The notes: generated by a model from the letters alone, not told the origin. A DNA stretch of 64,000 nucleotides from Hymenobacter aquaticus (GCF_004765605.1 NZ_SRLC01000002.1:1302001-1366000), one strand, 5' to 3'; positions 9,140 to 17,315 are shown, counted from the first letter of the stretch. Numbers and translations are program-made.

Positions 9140-9539
9140 GGTATTCAACAAAGTTGCGGTCCGTTTCATAGAGTGTGACCGACAAGGCGAGCTGCGGCTC
9201 AACGTGAGCACGCAGGCGGTTCCAAATCACGACAGCAATATTTTCGGCCGTAGGGTTAAGGTCGCGAAATTCCTCGGTGTCCAGATTCAGGTTCCGGTGG
9301 TCAAAGGTATCCAGAATCTCGCGTTTGATCAGGTCGCTCAGGCGCTTGAGGTCGTACACGTAGCCCGTAGCCGGGTCGATGCTACCCGTCAGGCGCACCG
9401 TAAGTACGTAGTTATGACCGTGGTAGTGCGGGTTGTTGCACTTTCCGAACACCTGCGCGTTGCGCTCGTCGCTCCAGGCCGGGTTGTGCAGGCGATGCGC
9501 CGCGTTGAAGTGCTCGGTGCGGCAGACAGTTACATTCAT
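9132..9539 (-). CDS. 6-pyruvoyl/6-carboxy-tetrahydropterin synthase family protein
   Basis: A 135-residue T-fold enzyme acting on dihydroneopterin triphosphate made by the coupled folE. Zinc ligands are H15 (AAHRL), H40 and H42 (HYHGHNY), and C34 is the expected catalytic cysteine. The motif CNNP-x2-HGHNY, together with DHRNLNLD and LYETDRN, is the layout known from the PTPS (biopterin) branch rather than the CxxxHGH form of E. coli QueD. The product could be a tetrahydropterin or the queuosine precursor; the sequence favours the PTPS motif, but many Bacteroidota use such proteins for queuosine. Confidence 0.9.
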   Translation of the reverse strand: MNVTVCRTEHFNAAHRLHNPAWSDERNAQVFGKCNNPHYHGHNYVLTVRLTGSIDPATGYVYDLKRLSDLIKREILDTFDHRNLNLDTEEFRDLNPTAENIAVVIWNRLRAHVEPQLALSVTLYETDRNFVEYHG

Positions 9540-9580
9540 AGAGCTTCGGAACCGGTAATAAGACCTTTTGTTTTGATTTC

Positions 9581-9608
9581 CAAATAGATTACGTGCCTTT
9601 TGTGCAAA
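9581..9608 (-). promoter_or_regulatory. Candidate promoter for the PTPS-folE unit
   Basis: On the minus strand TTTG, 16 bases, then TCTATTTG (one mismatch to TAnnTTTG), about 40 bases before the PTPS start. The spacing is slightly short of the usual 17-23. Confidence 0.35.
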
Positions 9609-9743
9609 GTCGCAGTTTTACTAAATCCCGTTTAAAACACATGGGTTTTGAATTATGGTAATATTAGATAGTCACTATCCAATAAAATGAATATTCTACA
9701 AAAAAAATCAAGTAAGGGAGTGTCAACATCAAGGGAGTCTGGT

Positions 9744-9751
9744 TAAATTTG
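9744..9751 (+). promoter_or_regulatory. Bacteroidota-type -7 element (TAAATTTG)
   Basis: Perfect TAnnTTTG 75 bases before the exported coiled-coil gene, within the AT-rich 9540-9825 gap. That gap also has a weak dyad GATAG-TCA-CTATC at 9667-9679; nothing else is recognised there. Confidence 0.45.
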
Positions 9752-9825
9752 GTGAGTTGGACTTCTATCGCCGGAGCCAACCTCACCTTTTGTAATCTCT
9801 TTTTTCCTCACTACCTCATTTCACT

Positions 9826-10536
9826 ATGAAACCAGGCGTACTCCTCTCTCTGCTACTGATGCTTTTGCTATCGGTGACTGGCTACGCGCAGAAATCGCCC
9901 GTAGATGAAACAGACATGGCCATCAAGGGCATTCCCCGTAAAGGTCAGCGTGTTACCATCCAGCTGGACAGCAAGCGCGTCGACGATTCGTGGCAGAAAA
10001 TGCTGAACGAGAAATTCGGTAGCAAGCTCAAATCCGACAAAGGTGTCTACACCATGGACGGTGTTATCATCGAAGACATCTCCAAAACGCCCATCCGCGT
10101 GATCAGCAAAGTTGATGCTACGCCCACCGGCACGTCCGTATGGTGGTCGATTGACTTGGGCAACGCTTACCTGAGCAAAGACGCTACTCCCGTACAGTGG
10201 AAGTCGTCGGAGAAATACCTGAAGGATTTCGCCCGCATGCTGTATCGTGAAGACTTGGCCGTACAGGTTTCGGAAGCCGAAAAAGCACTGGTTTCTTCGC
10301 AGAACAACCACATGGCCGTTATCAACAAAGCAGACGCCATCAAGAAGGACATCGAGAAGAACAAGCTGAAGAAGCAGGAAATTCAGCAGCAGCTGGCCCA
10401 AAACGCCGCTGAACTGCTCCAGTACAACAACCTGATTGACTCGAACCTGAAAGAGCAGGAAGCCGCCCGCGCCGACATTGTCAACATGCGCGTCGCGCTG
10501 GAAGCCGTGAAGGAGCGCATGAACAAGATTGAGTAG
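9826..10536 (+). CDS. Exported protein with C-terminal coiled coil
   Basis: A 236-residue protein with a clean signal peptide (hydrophobic core then GYAQK). Residues 30-120 form a mixed domain, and residues 140-236 are a long charged helix rich in Glu, Lys and Gln that should form a coiled coil. No family is recognised. It stands alone between its own TAAATTTG element and a strong terminator, which suggests a well-expressed monocistronic gene for a periplasmic or outer-membrane protein. Confidence 0.75.
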   Translation: MKPGVLLSLLLMLLLSVTGYAQKSPVDETDMAIKGIPRKGQRVTIQLDSKRVDDSWQKMLNEKFGSKLKSDKGVYTMDGVIIEDISKTPIRVISKVDATPTGTSVWWSIDLGNAYLSKDATPVQWKSSEKYLKDFARMLYREDLAVQVSEAEKALVSSQNNHMAVINKADAIKKDIEKNKLKKQEIQQQLAQNAAELLQYNNLIDSNLKEQEAARADIVNMRVALEAVKERMNKIE

Positions 10537-10553
10537 TTGAACTCAACTACCAC

Positions 10554-10591
10554 AAAAAAAGCCTGGCCGATTACTCGGCCAGGCTTTTTTT
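10554..10591. terminator. Bidirectional intrinsic terminator
   Basis: A perfect 10-bp GC stem (GCCTGGCCGA / TCGGCCAGGC) with a 4-base loop, flanked by an A7 run on the left and a T7 run on the right. It can terminate both the coiled-coil gene and the converging minus-strand transcript. Confidence 0.9.
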
Positions 10592-10619
10592 GTGGGCTTT
10601 TATTTAGAGTGCCGCTGCT

Positions 10620-11210
10620 TTACTTCATGGCCAGATGCACCTGCTTGTCGGCTGCCTGCTCATCTTTCCAGCCTACCAGCCGCACCTCGCCGAGTCGGCC
10701 CTGGTGCTGAAACCACTGGCCCACCATGTCTCGGGCGCCGGGGTACTGCTTGGTGAGCGACTTCCAGGACGTTATGCCCGGCAGGATCTGCTGGCTGGGG
10801 CGGGCGGGCACGGCTACTACTACCTGTTGCAAGGTGCCGTTGTCGTCGAGGGTGAGCAGGGCGATGGGCAGGATTTCCACCACGGTGCCCTGGGGCTGGG
10901 TTTCGGCCAGAATCAGGGCTTGGAGCGGGGCACCGGTAGCTTCCGCGCGGGTACCGGGAATAAAGCCCTGATTGCCGGGACAAGGCAGAAATTCGACGAT
11001 GTGGTCGAGGCCGGCACGGCGCACCGGCAGAAAGTCTTTCTTGGCAGGGTCGTAGCGCTGGGCGTGGTTGGTACCGGCGGGCACTTCCACTACCGCCTGT
11101 AGCAGTTTGCGCTCGGGCGAAAACGTGGGCAGCTCGGTGTAGTCGGGCTGGCAGCTGCCGAGCCCCACACTACACAAGCTCACGAAAAAACTCCCGAACG
11201 CAAACCGCAT
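10620..11210 (-). CDS. Inorganic-pyrophosphatase-like lipoprotein lacking catalytic acids
   Basis: A 196-residue protein with a lipobox (GLGSC, C20), then a fold recognisable as family I inorganic pyrophosphatase: VVEVPAGTN at the start, PCPGNQGFIPGT in the middle, VEILPIALL and VAVP, and a final VRLVGWKDEQAA. The metal-binding DGDPLD of true enzymes is here ATGAPLQ, the usual Tyr of PANYGFIP is Gln, and the D-x-K pair after the AGED loop is missing. It is therefore probably not a pyrophosphatase, but a secreted, membrane-anchored derivative with a new role. It starts 11 bases after the M1 peptidase stop and is probably co-transcribed. Confidence 0.8.
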   Translation of the reverse strand: MRFAFGSFFVSLCSVGLGSCQPDYTELPTFSPERKLLQAVVEVPAGTNHAQRYDPAKKDFLPVRRAGLDHIVEFLPCPGNQGFIPGTRAEATGAPLQALILAETQPQGTVVEILPIALLTLDDNGTLQQVVVAVPARPSQQILPGITSWKSLTKQYPGARDMVGQWFQHQGRLGEVRLVGWKDEQAADKQVHLAMK

Positions 11211-11221
11211 AGGTGAATGAG

Positions 11222-14191
11222 TTACTGGGCTAACAGTTTATTGAGCTGACGAAACGGGTTGGCCTGCTCCAGGTGCAGCACAAACCGGATCCGGTCGGTG
11301 AAGTCTTGGCGGCTGCTGGGTAGCCCGTTTTTGAACTGCGAACCCGCCACCGGCACGTACAGCTGAAATATATCCGGAATGACGGGCACTACCAAGCCCG
11401 CGTCGTAGAACAGGCGCTGGCTCTTGGTTTGGCCTGCCAACAGGAACTGCTCGTCGGTAGCACCCAGGTCGGCAAACACGGCCAGGCGCGTCACGGGCAG
11501 GTCGGCCTGCAGGTTCAGGGTGCTGAGCCATTTCTGGCTGTACACCGGCAGGAAAGCTTTAAACGCGCCGTCCCGGTCGTCGGTCTGGTGGAGCTGGGCC
11601 GTGAAGGTGTGCGAGATTTGCTGCCGGTCGAGGAAAGCCGTCTGGCGGCGGTAGTCGGGGCTGCCGCTCAGGCCCATTACGAAATCGGGGGAGCTATCCA
11701 GGAAACGGCCGCCGAACAGGCGCACCGACACCCGTTTTTTCGGCGCGTAGTACCGCTGGTAGGCTGCCGAGGCGCGCAGCAACAGGGCGTTGGTCGAGTT
11801 GGTTTCCTGCGAAATGGCCGAGGTAAGCTGGTTGAATTCCACGTGGGCGCTCCACTTCTGCAGGGCGTTGCCGCCTTCCACCAAGTATTCCCCGGTCTGG
11901 ATGCTCATGGTTTCGTTGCCCTGGTCTTGCAGGCGCACGGCGGTATTGGCCAGGCGGAAGGTGTGCTGGGGGCCGTTATAGGCCGAAAAAGGCAGCTTCA
12001 GCGTGATGCTGGGCTCCACCTTGAAGTACCGCTCGAAGCGCTGCAGGGTCAGCTCGGTCACAATCTGGCGCACCGTCGAGTTGGGCAGCACGCTCAGGTT
12101 CACGTTGGCAATGCCGTTGATTTCATTGCGGTTGAAGCTGTACATCGGCATCAGCAGGAAGTTCAGGTTCTTGGGCACCAGCGGGTTGTTGTAGACCGCC
12201 GCGCCCAGCATGAACTTATCGGACGTGTTGGCGCCTACCACCGGGAACCAGTTGAGCGTCGACCGGTCCCACCGCTCGATGCTGGCCAGGGGCTTAAGGC
12301 TGATGGGCTCGAAGCGGCGCAGGGAGCCGGTTACCCGCATCCGGTCGTCGCGGCGGTTGAGCTGGGGCGTGAGGTACTCCGCATCGACTACCACGGCCGC
12401 TACGCCTTCCCGGCGGAAATTAAGCTGGGCCTCATCCTGCTCGTCATCGGTGCCAATCAGGCTGGTCCACTGGGTTTCGAGCACCTTGCCCTGGGCATCG
12501 ACGGTGCTGACGGGCACGGCAAACGGCGCGGGCGAGTCGTTGCGCACCAGCACTTTCACCTGCGTGTCGGTCAGCTGCATATCCGACAGGGCCGCGTCGT
12601 AGCGGTAGGTGTTTTGCAGCATGTCCTTGAAAAACCAGTCGAGCTGCTGGCCGGTGGAAGCCTCAAACACGGCCTGCATGTCCTCCGGGTAGGGGTGGCG
12701 GAACTGCCACTGGTTGTAGTAGGCGTGCATGGCCTGGTCAAACTTCTCCTGACCCAGGTAGCCGGCCAGGTACTTCAGCACGGCCGCCGTTTTCATGTAC
12801 ACGATGATACCGTAGTTGAGCTTGCCGTACGTATCGGCCCGCAGCCCTTCCACGGGCTGGTCGAGGCCGCGGCTGGCCTGGGCCTGGTAGGGCACCTGGT
12901 TCAGGGCCGCCGCTGGCAGGCCTTCCACGCCGAGCTTGGTGGCAATTTTGGGGGATTTGAGCAAGCTGCTGAACTGGCCGGCCTGTGGGTCGTTGCGCTC
13001 CGCTATCCGGGCTTCCACGTAGGAGTTTACGCCTTCGTCCAACCAGGCGTGGTCCCGCTCGTTGGAGCCCAGAATGCCGTAAAACCAGTTGTGGCCGACT
13101 TCGTGCACAATGGCCGAGGGCATCGTCACCGTCACCATCGGGTATTCCATGCCGGAGCCGGCGCTCAGGGCCCCGTCCACGGCCGTAGCCGCCGAATACG
13201 GGTACTCGCCCACCCACTGGGAGTAGTAGGTCAGGGCGTCGTTCAGATCCTGGAGGCCTTTAACCCACTTTTCCGCGTCGGAGTTGGTAAACAGCACCCA
13301 GGACGTTACCGGCCGGCCCGAAGGCAGCGTGACGCCGCTCTTGAGCACGTTGAAGCGCTTATCGGCAAACCAGGCGAAGTCGTGCACGCGGTCCTGCACG
13401 TAGCGCAGGGTCTTGGTTTCCGACGACGAAGCCGGGAACGTCAGGTCTTTGCCGAAGTCGGCGGCGGTTTTCTTCAGGGCCGTGGCTTCCGCCAGCTTAT
13501 CCAGGCGCTGCTGCTCGTCGGGGTTCTGCAGCACGCCGGTAGCGCCCACGGTGTAGTTGGCGGGCAGGGTGACGCGCACGTCAAACGACCCAAACTCCGA
13601 GTAGAATTCGCCCTGGTCGAGGTAGGGCATCTGGTGCCAGCCTTTGCGGTCGTACACGGCCGGCTTGGGGTACCACTGCGTTATCTGGTACGACTGGCTC
13701 ACGTGGCCGAAGCGGGAGAAGGAGTCGGGTATCTTGACGTGAAAAGGCGTCGAAATGGTGGCCTTGGCACCGGGCGCCAGAGGCTGGGGCAAAATCAGCT
13801 TGGCCATGTCCGGGTTCTGCGGGTCGTAAGCCAGCTGGGCGCTTTGGCCGTTCACCTTGAAGTCGAGCTGGTCGATGTAGCCGCGCTGGGCGGCTTTGGC
13901 AAACTCAAACTTGCGGCTGCCATTGCGCAGCTGCTGCTTGGCAAAAGCAGTAGTGTTGTCCTTGTAGGCGTTGGGCCAGAGGTGAAACCAGATGAAGGTC
14001 AGCTGCTCGGGCGAGTTATTGGTGTATTGCAGCTCCTCGGTGCCCCGCAGCTCGTGCTGCTTGTCGTCGAGGGTGACGTCGATTGAATAATTGACTTCCT
14101 GCTGCCAGTAGCCGGCCGGGGCCGGGCGTTGCTGGGCACAAGCCAGGTAGGGTAGGGCGGCCAGCAACAGGCCGCCGAATACTTTTTTCAT
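11222..14191 (-). CDS. Secreted M1-family metallopeptidase (aminopeptidase N-like)
   Basis: A 989-residue protein with a signal peptide (FGGLLLAALPYLACAQQ). The gluzincin site is intact: H363-E364-V-G-H367 followed by E386 in WLDEG, with the conserved Tyr-containing region further on. The N-terminal beta-domain and the catalytic domain occupy about residues 30-560. Residues 620-989 are an extra region rich in alternating polar and aromatic residues, ending FRQLNKLLAQ, resembling an outer-membrane beta-barrel-like or large beta-sheet C-terminal domain found in Bacteroidota M1 members. It probably digests peptides at the cell surface or periplasm. It is followed by the pyrophosphatase-like lipoprotein. 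Confidence 0.9.
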   Translation of the reverse strand: MKKVFGGLLLAALPYLACAQQRPAPAGYWQQEVNYSIDVTLDDKQHELRGTEELQYTNNSPEQLTFIWFHLWPNAYKDNTTAFAKQQLRNGSRKFEFAKAAQRGYIDQLDFKVNGQSAQLAYDPQNPDMAKLILPQPLAPGAKATISTPFHVKIPDSFSRFGHVSQSYQITQWYPKPAVYDRKGWHQMPYLDQGEFYSEFGSFDVRVTLPANYTVGATGVLQNPDEQQRLDKLAEATALKKTAADFGKDLTFPASSSETKTLRYVQDRVHDFAWFADKRFNVLKSGVTLPSGRPVTSWVLFTNSDAEKWVKGLQDLNDALTYYSQWVGEYPYSAATAVDGALSAGSGMEYPMVTVTMPSAIVHEVGHNWFYGILGSNERDHAWLDEGVNSYVEARIAERNDPQAGQFSSLLKSPKIATKLGVEGLPAAALNQVPYQAQASRGLDQPVEGLRADTYGKLNYGIIVYMKTAAVLKYLAGYLGQEKFDQAMHAYYNQWQFRHPYPEDMQAVFEASTGQQLDWFFKDMLQNTYRYDAALSDMQLTDTQVKVLVRNDSPAPFAVPVSTVDAQGKVLETQWTSLIGTDDEQDEAQLNFRREGVAAVVVDAEYLTPQLNRRDDRMRVTGSLRRFEPISLKPLASIERWDRSTLNWFPVVGANTSDKFMLGAAVYNNPLVPKNLNFLLMPMYSFNRNEINGIANVNLSVLPNSTVRQIVTELTLQRFERYFKVEPSITLKLPFSAYNGPQHTFRLANTAVRLQDQGNETMSIQTGEYLVEGGNALQKWSAHVEFNQLTSAISQETNSTNALLLRASAAYQRYYAPKKRVSVRLFGGRFLDSSPDFVMGLSGSPDYRRQTAFLDRQQISHTFTAQLHQTDDRDGAFKAFLPVYSQKWLSTLNLQADLPVTRLAVFADLGATDEQFLLAGQTKSQRLFYDAGLVVPVIPDIFQLYVPVAGSQFKNGLPSSRQDFTDRIRFVLHLEQANPFRQLNKLLAQ

Positions 14192-14334
14192 GAAGGAGGG
14201 AGAGGGTAGAAAGGAATCCGTAGCGAAAGTACGTTTTCGGCCCGGAAAAGCTGCGGTTCGGATAACCCCACCGCCCCCGGCCCGTTTAGACAGGCAGCAT
14301 ACCGCGACAACCTTACCGCCAAAACCCCGAAACC

Positions 14335-14739
14335 ATGGAAAAGAAAGAAGTGCAACATCAGGTTCATTTAGATGCTGCCACGGGCATGCTCACCGGCAAC
14401 CTGCAGGACATAGCCGCCACCGCCGGCTTCGACAACGTGCTGCAACGCTGGATTCAGGACCTGAAGGATGCCGACAACCCCGAGCTACACCAGCTCATCG
14501 TGGATTTGCAGGAGCTCAAAGCCCATTTCGGCTCGGGCACCTACGACAAGAACGTCATCGGCCGCCTGCTGGGCCGCCTGGGCGAGAATACTATCAAGTC
14601 AGCCGTGTTTGCCGATGGCAATACCAAGCCCCGCGTCGAACAGCTCGGCGAAGCCCTGCTGCAGGCGGCCAAACAGGTGCAGCACCCGCAGGCTGATGCC
14701 GCGCAGGATCTGCCGAACAGCAATCAGCAGAACGGCTAA
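14335..14739 (+). CDS. Small helical protein of unknown function
   Basis: A 134-residue soluble, mostly alpha-helical protein without signal peptide. The C-terminal 15 residues are Gln/Asn-rich. It is divergent from the M1 peptidase gene (143-base gap) and convergent with rplS, the two sharing a bidirectional terminator. No family is recognised. Confidence 0.7.
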   Translation: MEKKEVQHQVHLDAATGMLTGNLQDIAATAGFDNVLQRWIQDLKDADNPELHQLIVDLQELKAHFGSGTYDKNVIGRLLGRLGENTIKSAVFADGNTKPRVEQLGEALLQAAKQVQHPQADAAQDLPNSNQQNG

Positions 14740-14768
14740 GCAAGCCTTTGCGGAATTAGCGTAAACGC

Positions 14769-14803
14769 AAAAAAGCCGGCTCCCGTGAAAGGAGCCGGCT
14801 TTT
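14769..14803. terminator. Bidirectional terminator between the hypothetical gene and rplS
   Basis: A perfect stem (AAAAGCCGGCTCC / GGAGCCGGCTTTT) with a 7-base loop. A- and T-runs on the two sides serve both convergent transcripts. Confidence 0.9.
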
Positions 14804-14824
14804 GTACTTCTAAGAAATCGGGGA

Positions 14825-15181
14825 TTAACCGCGACGCTCTTTGATTTTGGCAGCTTTGCCCGACAGGCCACGCAGGTAGAACAGACGAGCGCGACGTACT
14901 TTGCCGCGACGCACCAGCTCAATCTTGTCGATGTTGGGCGACAGCAGGGGGAAAATACGCTCGGTACCAATCTGGTTCGAGATTTTGCGCACGGTGAAGG
15001 TTTCGCCGTTGGTGCTGGCGTTTTTGCGCTGAATAACAACACCCTGGAACTGCTGAATGCGCTCCTTGTTGCCCTCGCGAATTTTCACGTGGACGTTAAC
15101 GGTGTCGCCGGCGGCGAAAACAGGGAAGCTGGCGCGGCGCTCCTGGGACTCCTGCTGGATAAAATCGAGTAATACGCTCAT
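14825..15181 (-). CDS. rplS: 50S ribosomal protein L19
   Basis: A 118-residue ribosomal protein at the 30S-50S interface. Diagnostic stretches are GDTVNVHVKIREGNKERIQ, FQGVVIQRKN, FTVRKIS and KVRRARLFYLRG. The frame is open upstream, but the ATG at 15181 gives the normal N-terminus (MSVLLDFIQQES). It is the last gene of the rpsP-rimM-trmD-rplS order on the minus strand, separated from trmD by 194 bases that contain its own well-formed promoter. Confidence 0.97.
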   Translation of the reverse strand: MSVLLDFIQQESQERRASFPVFAAGDTVNVHVKIREGNKERIQQFQGVVIQRKNASTNGETFTVRKISNQIGTERIFPLLSPNIDKIELVRRGKVRRARLFYLRGLSGKAAKIKERRG

Positions 15182-15241
15182 GGCTGGAAAAACTTGAAAA
15201 AGGACGCCGCCGCCGCCCAAGGGGTTTCGCTTAAAGAGGCG

Positions 15242-15272
15242 CAAATATAGCGCTCTGTTTTGATGATTACAA
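15242..15272 (-). promoter_or_regulatory. rplS promoter, TTG-N20-TATATTTG
   Basis: On the minus strand TTG (15270-15272), exactly 20 bases, then TATATTTG (15242-15249). This is a full match to the Bacteroidota consensus, about 60 bases upstream of the rplS ATG, so L19 can be made independently of trmD. Confidence 0.75.
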
Positions 15273-15279
15273 CTGAGTT

Positions 15280-15375
15280 GAATGTGGAGGAATGTGGTAA
15301 TGTGATAAATGTGGCAAATAAGGCGTTTACAGCCATTTATTTTCACATTTTACACATCTTCACATTTCTCACATT
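15280..15375. repeat. Imperfect palindrome built of AATGTG / CACATT units
   Basis: Four AATGTG-type units (15280-15314) face four CACATT-type units (15342-15376) across a short loop, directly abutting the trmD stop. Similar AATGTG-rich sequence recurs at about 17391-17450. It probably folds into a long RNA hairpin after trmD; origin unclear, REP-like. Confidence 0.55.
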
Positions 15376-16050
15376 CTATTCGAGCAGGTCGGGGCGGCGC
15401 TGGCGGGTGCGCTCCACGGCTTGCTCGTGGCGCCAGGTTTCTACCAGCGGCGTGTTGCCGGAGAGCAGAATATCGGGCACTTTTTCGCCCCGCCATTCGG
15501 CCGGGCGGGTGTAGACCGGTGGGGCCAGCAGGTTGTCCTGAAACGAGTCGCTCAAGGCCGACTCCTCGTTGCCGAGCACGCCCGGCAGGAGCCGCACTAC
15601 GGCATCGACCAGAATGGCCGCGCCCAGCTCCCCGCCGCTCAGCACGTAGTCGCCCACGCTGATTTCGTGGGTGATGTAGGCCTTGCGGATTCGCTCGTCG
15701 ACGCCCTTGTAGTGGCCGCAGAGAATGAGCAGGTTGCTGGCCAGGGAAAGCCGGTTAACCAGGGGCTGGCGTAGCGTCTCGCCGTCGGGCGTCATGTAGA
15801 TGACGGCGTCGTACGTGCGCTGGGCTAGCAGCTCGTCGAAACAAGCGGCAATGGGCTCCACGCGCAGCACCATACCGGCCCCGCCGCCGAAGACGTAGTC
15901 GTCAATCTGCCCGTGCTTGTTGATGGCAAAGCGCCGCAAATCGTGCACGTGAATTTCGGCCAGCCCTTTTTCCTGGGCCCGCTTCACGATGGAAACGGCG
16001 AAAGGGCTGGTCAGCAATTCGGGCTGGCAAGTGACGATGTCGAGGCGCAT
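15376..16050 (-). CDS. trmD: tRNA (guanine37-N1)-methyltransferase
   Basis: A 224-residue SPOUT methyltransferase that makes m1G37 in tRNA anticodon loops and prevents frameshifting. The trefoil-knot SAM site is visible in LCGHYKGVDERI and the downstream YVLSGGE, with GGGAGMVL near residue 55. The length is normal. It lies six bases after the rimM stop in the conserved ribosomal maturation operon. Confidence 0.97.
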   Translation of the reverse strand: MRLDIVTCQPELLTSPFAVSIVKRAQEKGLAEIHVHDLRRFAINKHGQIDDYVFGGGAGMVLRVEPIAACFDELLAQRTYDAVIYMTPDGETLRQPLVNRLSLASNLLILCGHYKGVDERIRKAYITHEISVGDYVLSGGELGAAILVDAVVRLLPGVLGNEESALSDSFQDNLLAPPVYTRPAEWRGEKVPDILLSGNTPLVETWRHEQAVERTRQRRPDLLE

Positions 16051-16056
16051 GAGGGG

Positions 16057-16671
16057 CTACTTCTGGTCTTCAGCTTGCGCGTCGTCGGTGTCGGGCCCGT
16101 CGAATTCGTCGGGCTCGTCCCGCTCCCGGGAAGCCGGGCTCAGGTACACGTCGAGCAGACCTTCGGGCAGCGTGACGTAGAGCTTTTTCGCGGCCTGGTC
16201 GGCGCGCTCAATCAGCTCGTCCACCACCGGCACCAATACTTCCTTGCCCTTATAGCGCATGCCCATTAGGTCCTGCTGGGGCATCTCGTAGAAGGTTTCT
16301 ACGGTGCCCAGCTCGCCCAGCACGGCATCAACTACGGTGTAGCCAATCACGTCGTGGAAGTAGAACTGGTCGTCTTCCAGGGCGGGCAGCTCAGCCAGGG
16401 GGCGGTAGAGCTTGGCGTTGCGTAGGGGCTCGGCGGCTTCAATCGTGTCGATGCCGGTGAGCTTGAGCAGAGCCTTATCGTCGGCCTGGGGCTGGAGCTT
16501 GTCCACACCGTACTCCACGAGCTTCCCGGGCTTGCCGGGCAGCTCCAGGTACACCGTTTTCAGGCCGCGGTACTCGTCCAGGTCCGCCACGTCCATGAAG
16601 GCTACCACAAAGCCTTTCAGGCCGTGCGTTTTGCCCAGGGAGCCCAGCAGGTAGCACTCGTCGATAGTCAT
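16057..16671 (-). CDS. rimM: 16S rRNA processing protein
   Basis: A 204-residue ribosome maturation factor that binds S19 and helps the 30S head to mature. The N-terminal RimM barrel begins YLLGSLGKTHGLKG, and the C-terminal PRC-barrel-like half has DVIGYTVVDA and VPVVDELIERAD. It ends in an acidic tail (DEPDEFDGPDTDDAQAED). The ATG at 16671 overlaps the current rpsP stop by four bases; that overlap may be accidental because the rpsP tail itself looks abnormal. Confidence 0.95.
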   Translation of the reverse strand: MTIDECYLLGSLGKTHGLKGFVVAFMDVADLDEYRGLKTVYLELPGKPGKLVEYGVDKLQPQADDKALLKLTGIDTIEAAEPLRNAKLYRPLAELPALEDDQFYFHDVIGYTVVDAVLGELGTVETFYEMPQQDLMGMRYKGKEVLVPVVDELIERADQAAKKLYVTLPEGLLDVYLSPASRERDEPDEFDGPDTDDAQAEDQK

Positions 16672-17315
16672 GCGCAAAAGGGGAGAAGTGGGGTCAAAAA
16701 AGTAGGGAGTCTGGAAGCGGCGCCGCCTGGGCACGACACTTCCAAACTCCCTGACTCTGGAACTAACGCTTTGGCGCCGGCTTCCTCGGTGGCTTCGGTC
16801 GAAGCAGCAGCTTCGGTCGTTTCACCTTCGGCAGCTTCAGCGGTGGGGGCGGCTACGGGCGTATTCTTGATACGCAGAGCCTCGGCGCGAGCTTCTTTCA
16901 CTTTGGTCTCAGCAGCCAGGGCAGCCTTGCGGGCTTCATCCTTAGCCGAGCCCAGCGAAGTACGCTTGCCTTCGATTTTAGCGTCTTTCTGCTCTTTCCA
17001 GGCAGTGAAACGCTCGTCGGCTACGTCTTGCGAAATGGCACCTTTGATAACACCCAGCTGCAGGTGCTTGCGGTACAGAACACCACGGTAGGAGAGCATA
17101 GCCCGAACGGTATCGGTCGGCTGGGCACCCTTCATGATCCAGTCGAAAGCTTTGTCGCCGTCGAAGTTGATGGAAGCAGGGTTGGTGTTGGGGTCGTAGG
17201 TACCGATTTTCTCGATGAAACGGCCGTCACGCGGGGCGCGGGCGTCAGCTACTACGATGTCGAATTGAGCGGCCTTCTTACGGCCACGACGGGCGAGGCG
17301 GATTTTAACTGCCAT
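16668..17315 (-). CDS. rpsP: 30S ribosomal protein S16 with unusually long C-terminal tail
   Basis: A 215-residue protein. Residues 1-80 are S16 (MAVKIRLARRGRKKAAQFD, GRFIEKIGTYDPNT). A charged, Ala/Glu-rich tail, normal for Bacteroidota S16, follows to about residue 183. The last 30 or so residues (from LVPESG) have different composition, with Pro, Cys and Phe, and are encoded by DNA that forms an intrinsic terminator hairpin with a T6 tract (16696-16752). A TAG stop sits one base out of frame at 16763-16765, just before the hairpin. This suggests a one-base frameshift, real or sequencing error, with the authentic end near 16763. Confidence 0.93.
   Translation of the reverse strand: MAVKIRLARRGRKKAAQFDIVVADARAPRDGRFIEKIGTYDPNTNPASINFDGDKAFDWIMKGAQPTDTVRAMLSYRGVLYRKHLQLGVIKGAISQDVADERFTAWKEQKDAKIEGKRTSLGSAKDEARKAALAAETKVKEARAEALRIKNTPVAAPTAEAAEGETTEAAASTEATEEAGAKALVPESGSLEVSCPGGAASRLPTFLTPLLPFCA
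16696..16752 (-). terminator. Intrinsic terminator between rpsP and rimM (inside the annotated rpsP tail)
   Basis: On the minus strand, arms at 16739-16752 and 16704-16717 pair over 14 bases with one mismatch, followed by T6 (16696-16701). It would attenuate rimM-trmD relative to rpsP, and it argues that this DNA is not ordinary coding sequence. Confidence 0.65.

Noticed and set aside
9667..9679. GATAG-TCA-CTATC as an operator
   Set aside because: Arms are only five bases in AT-rich sequence and no regulator gene is adjacent; chance is likely.
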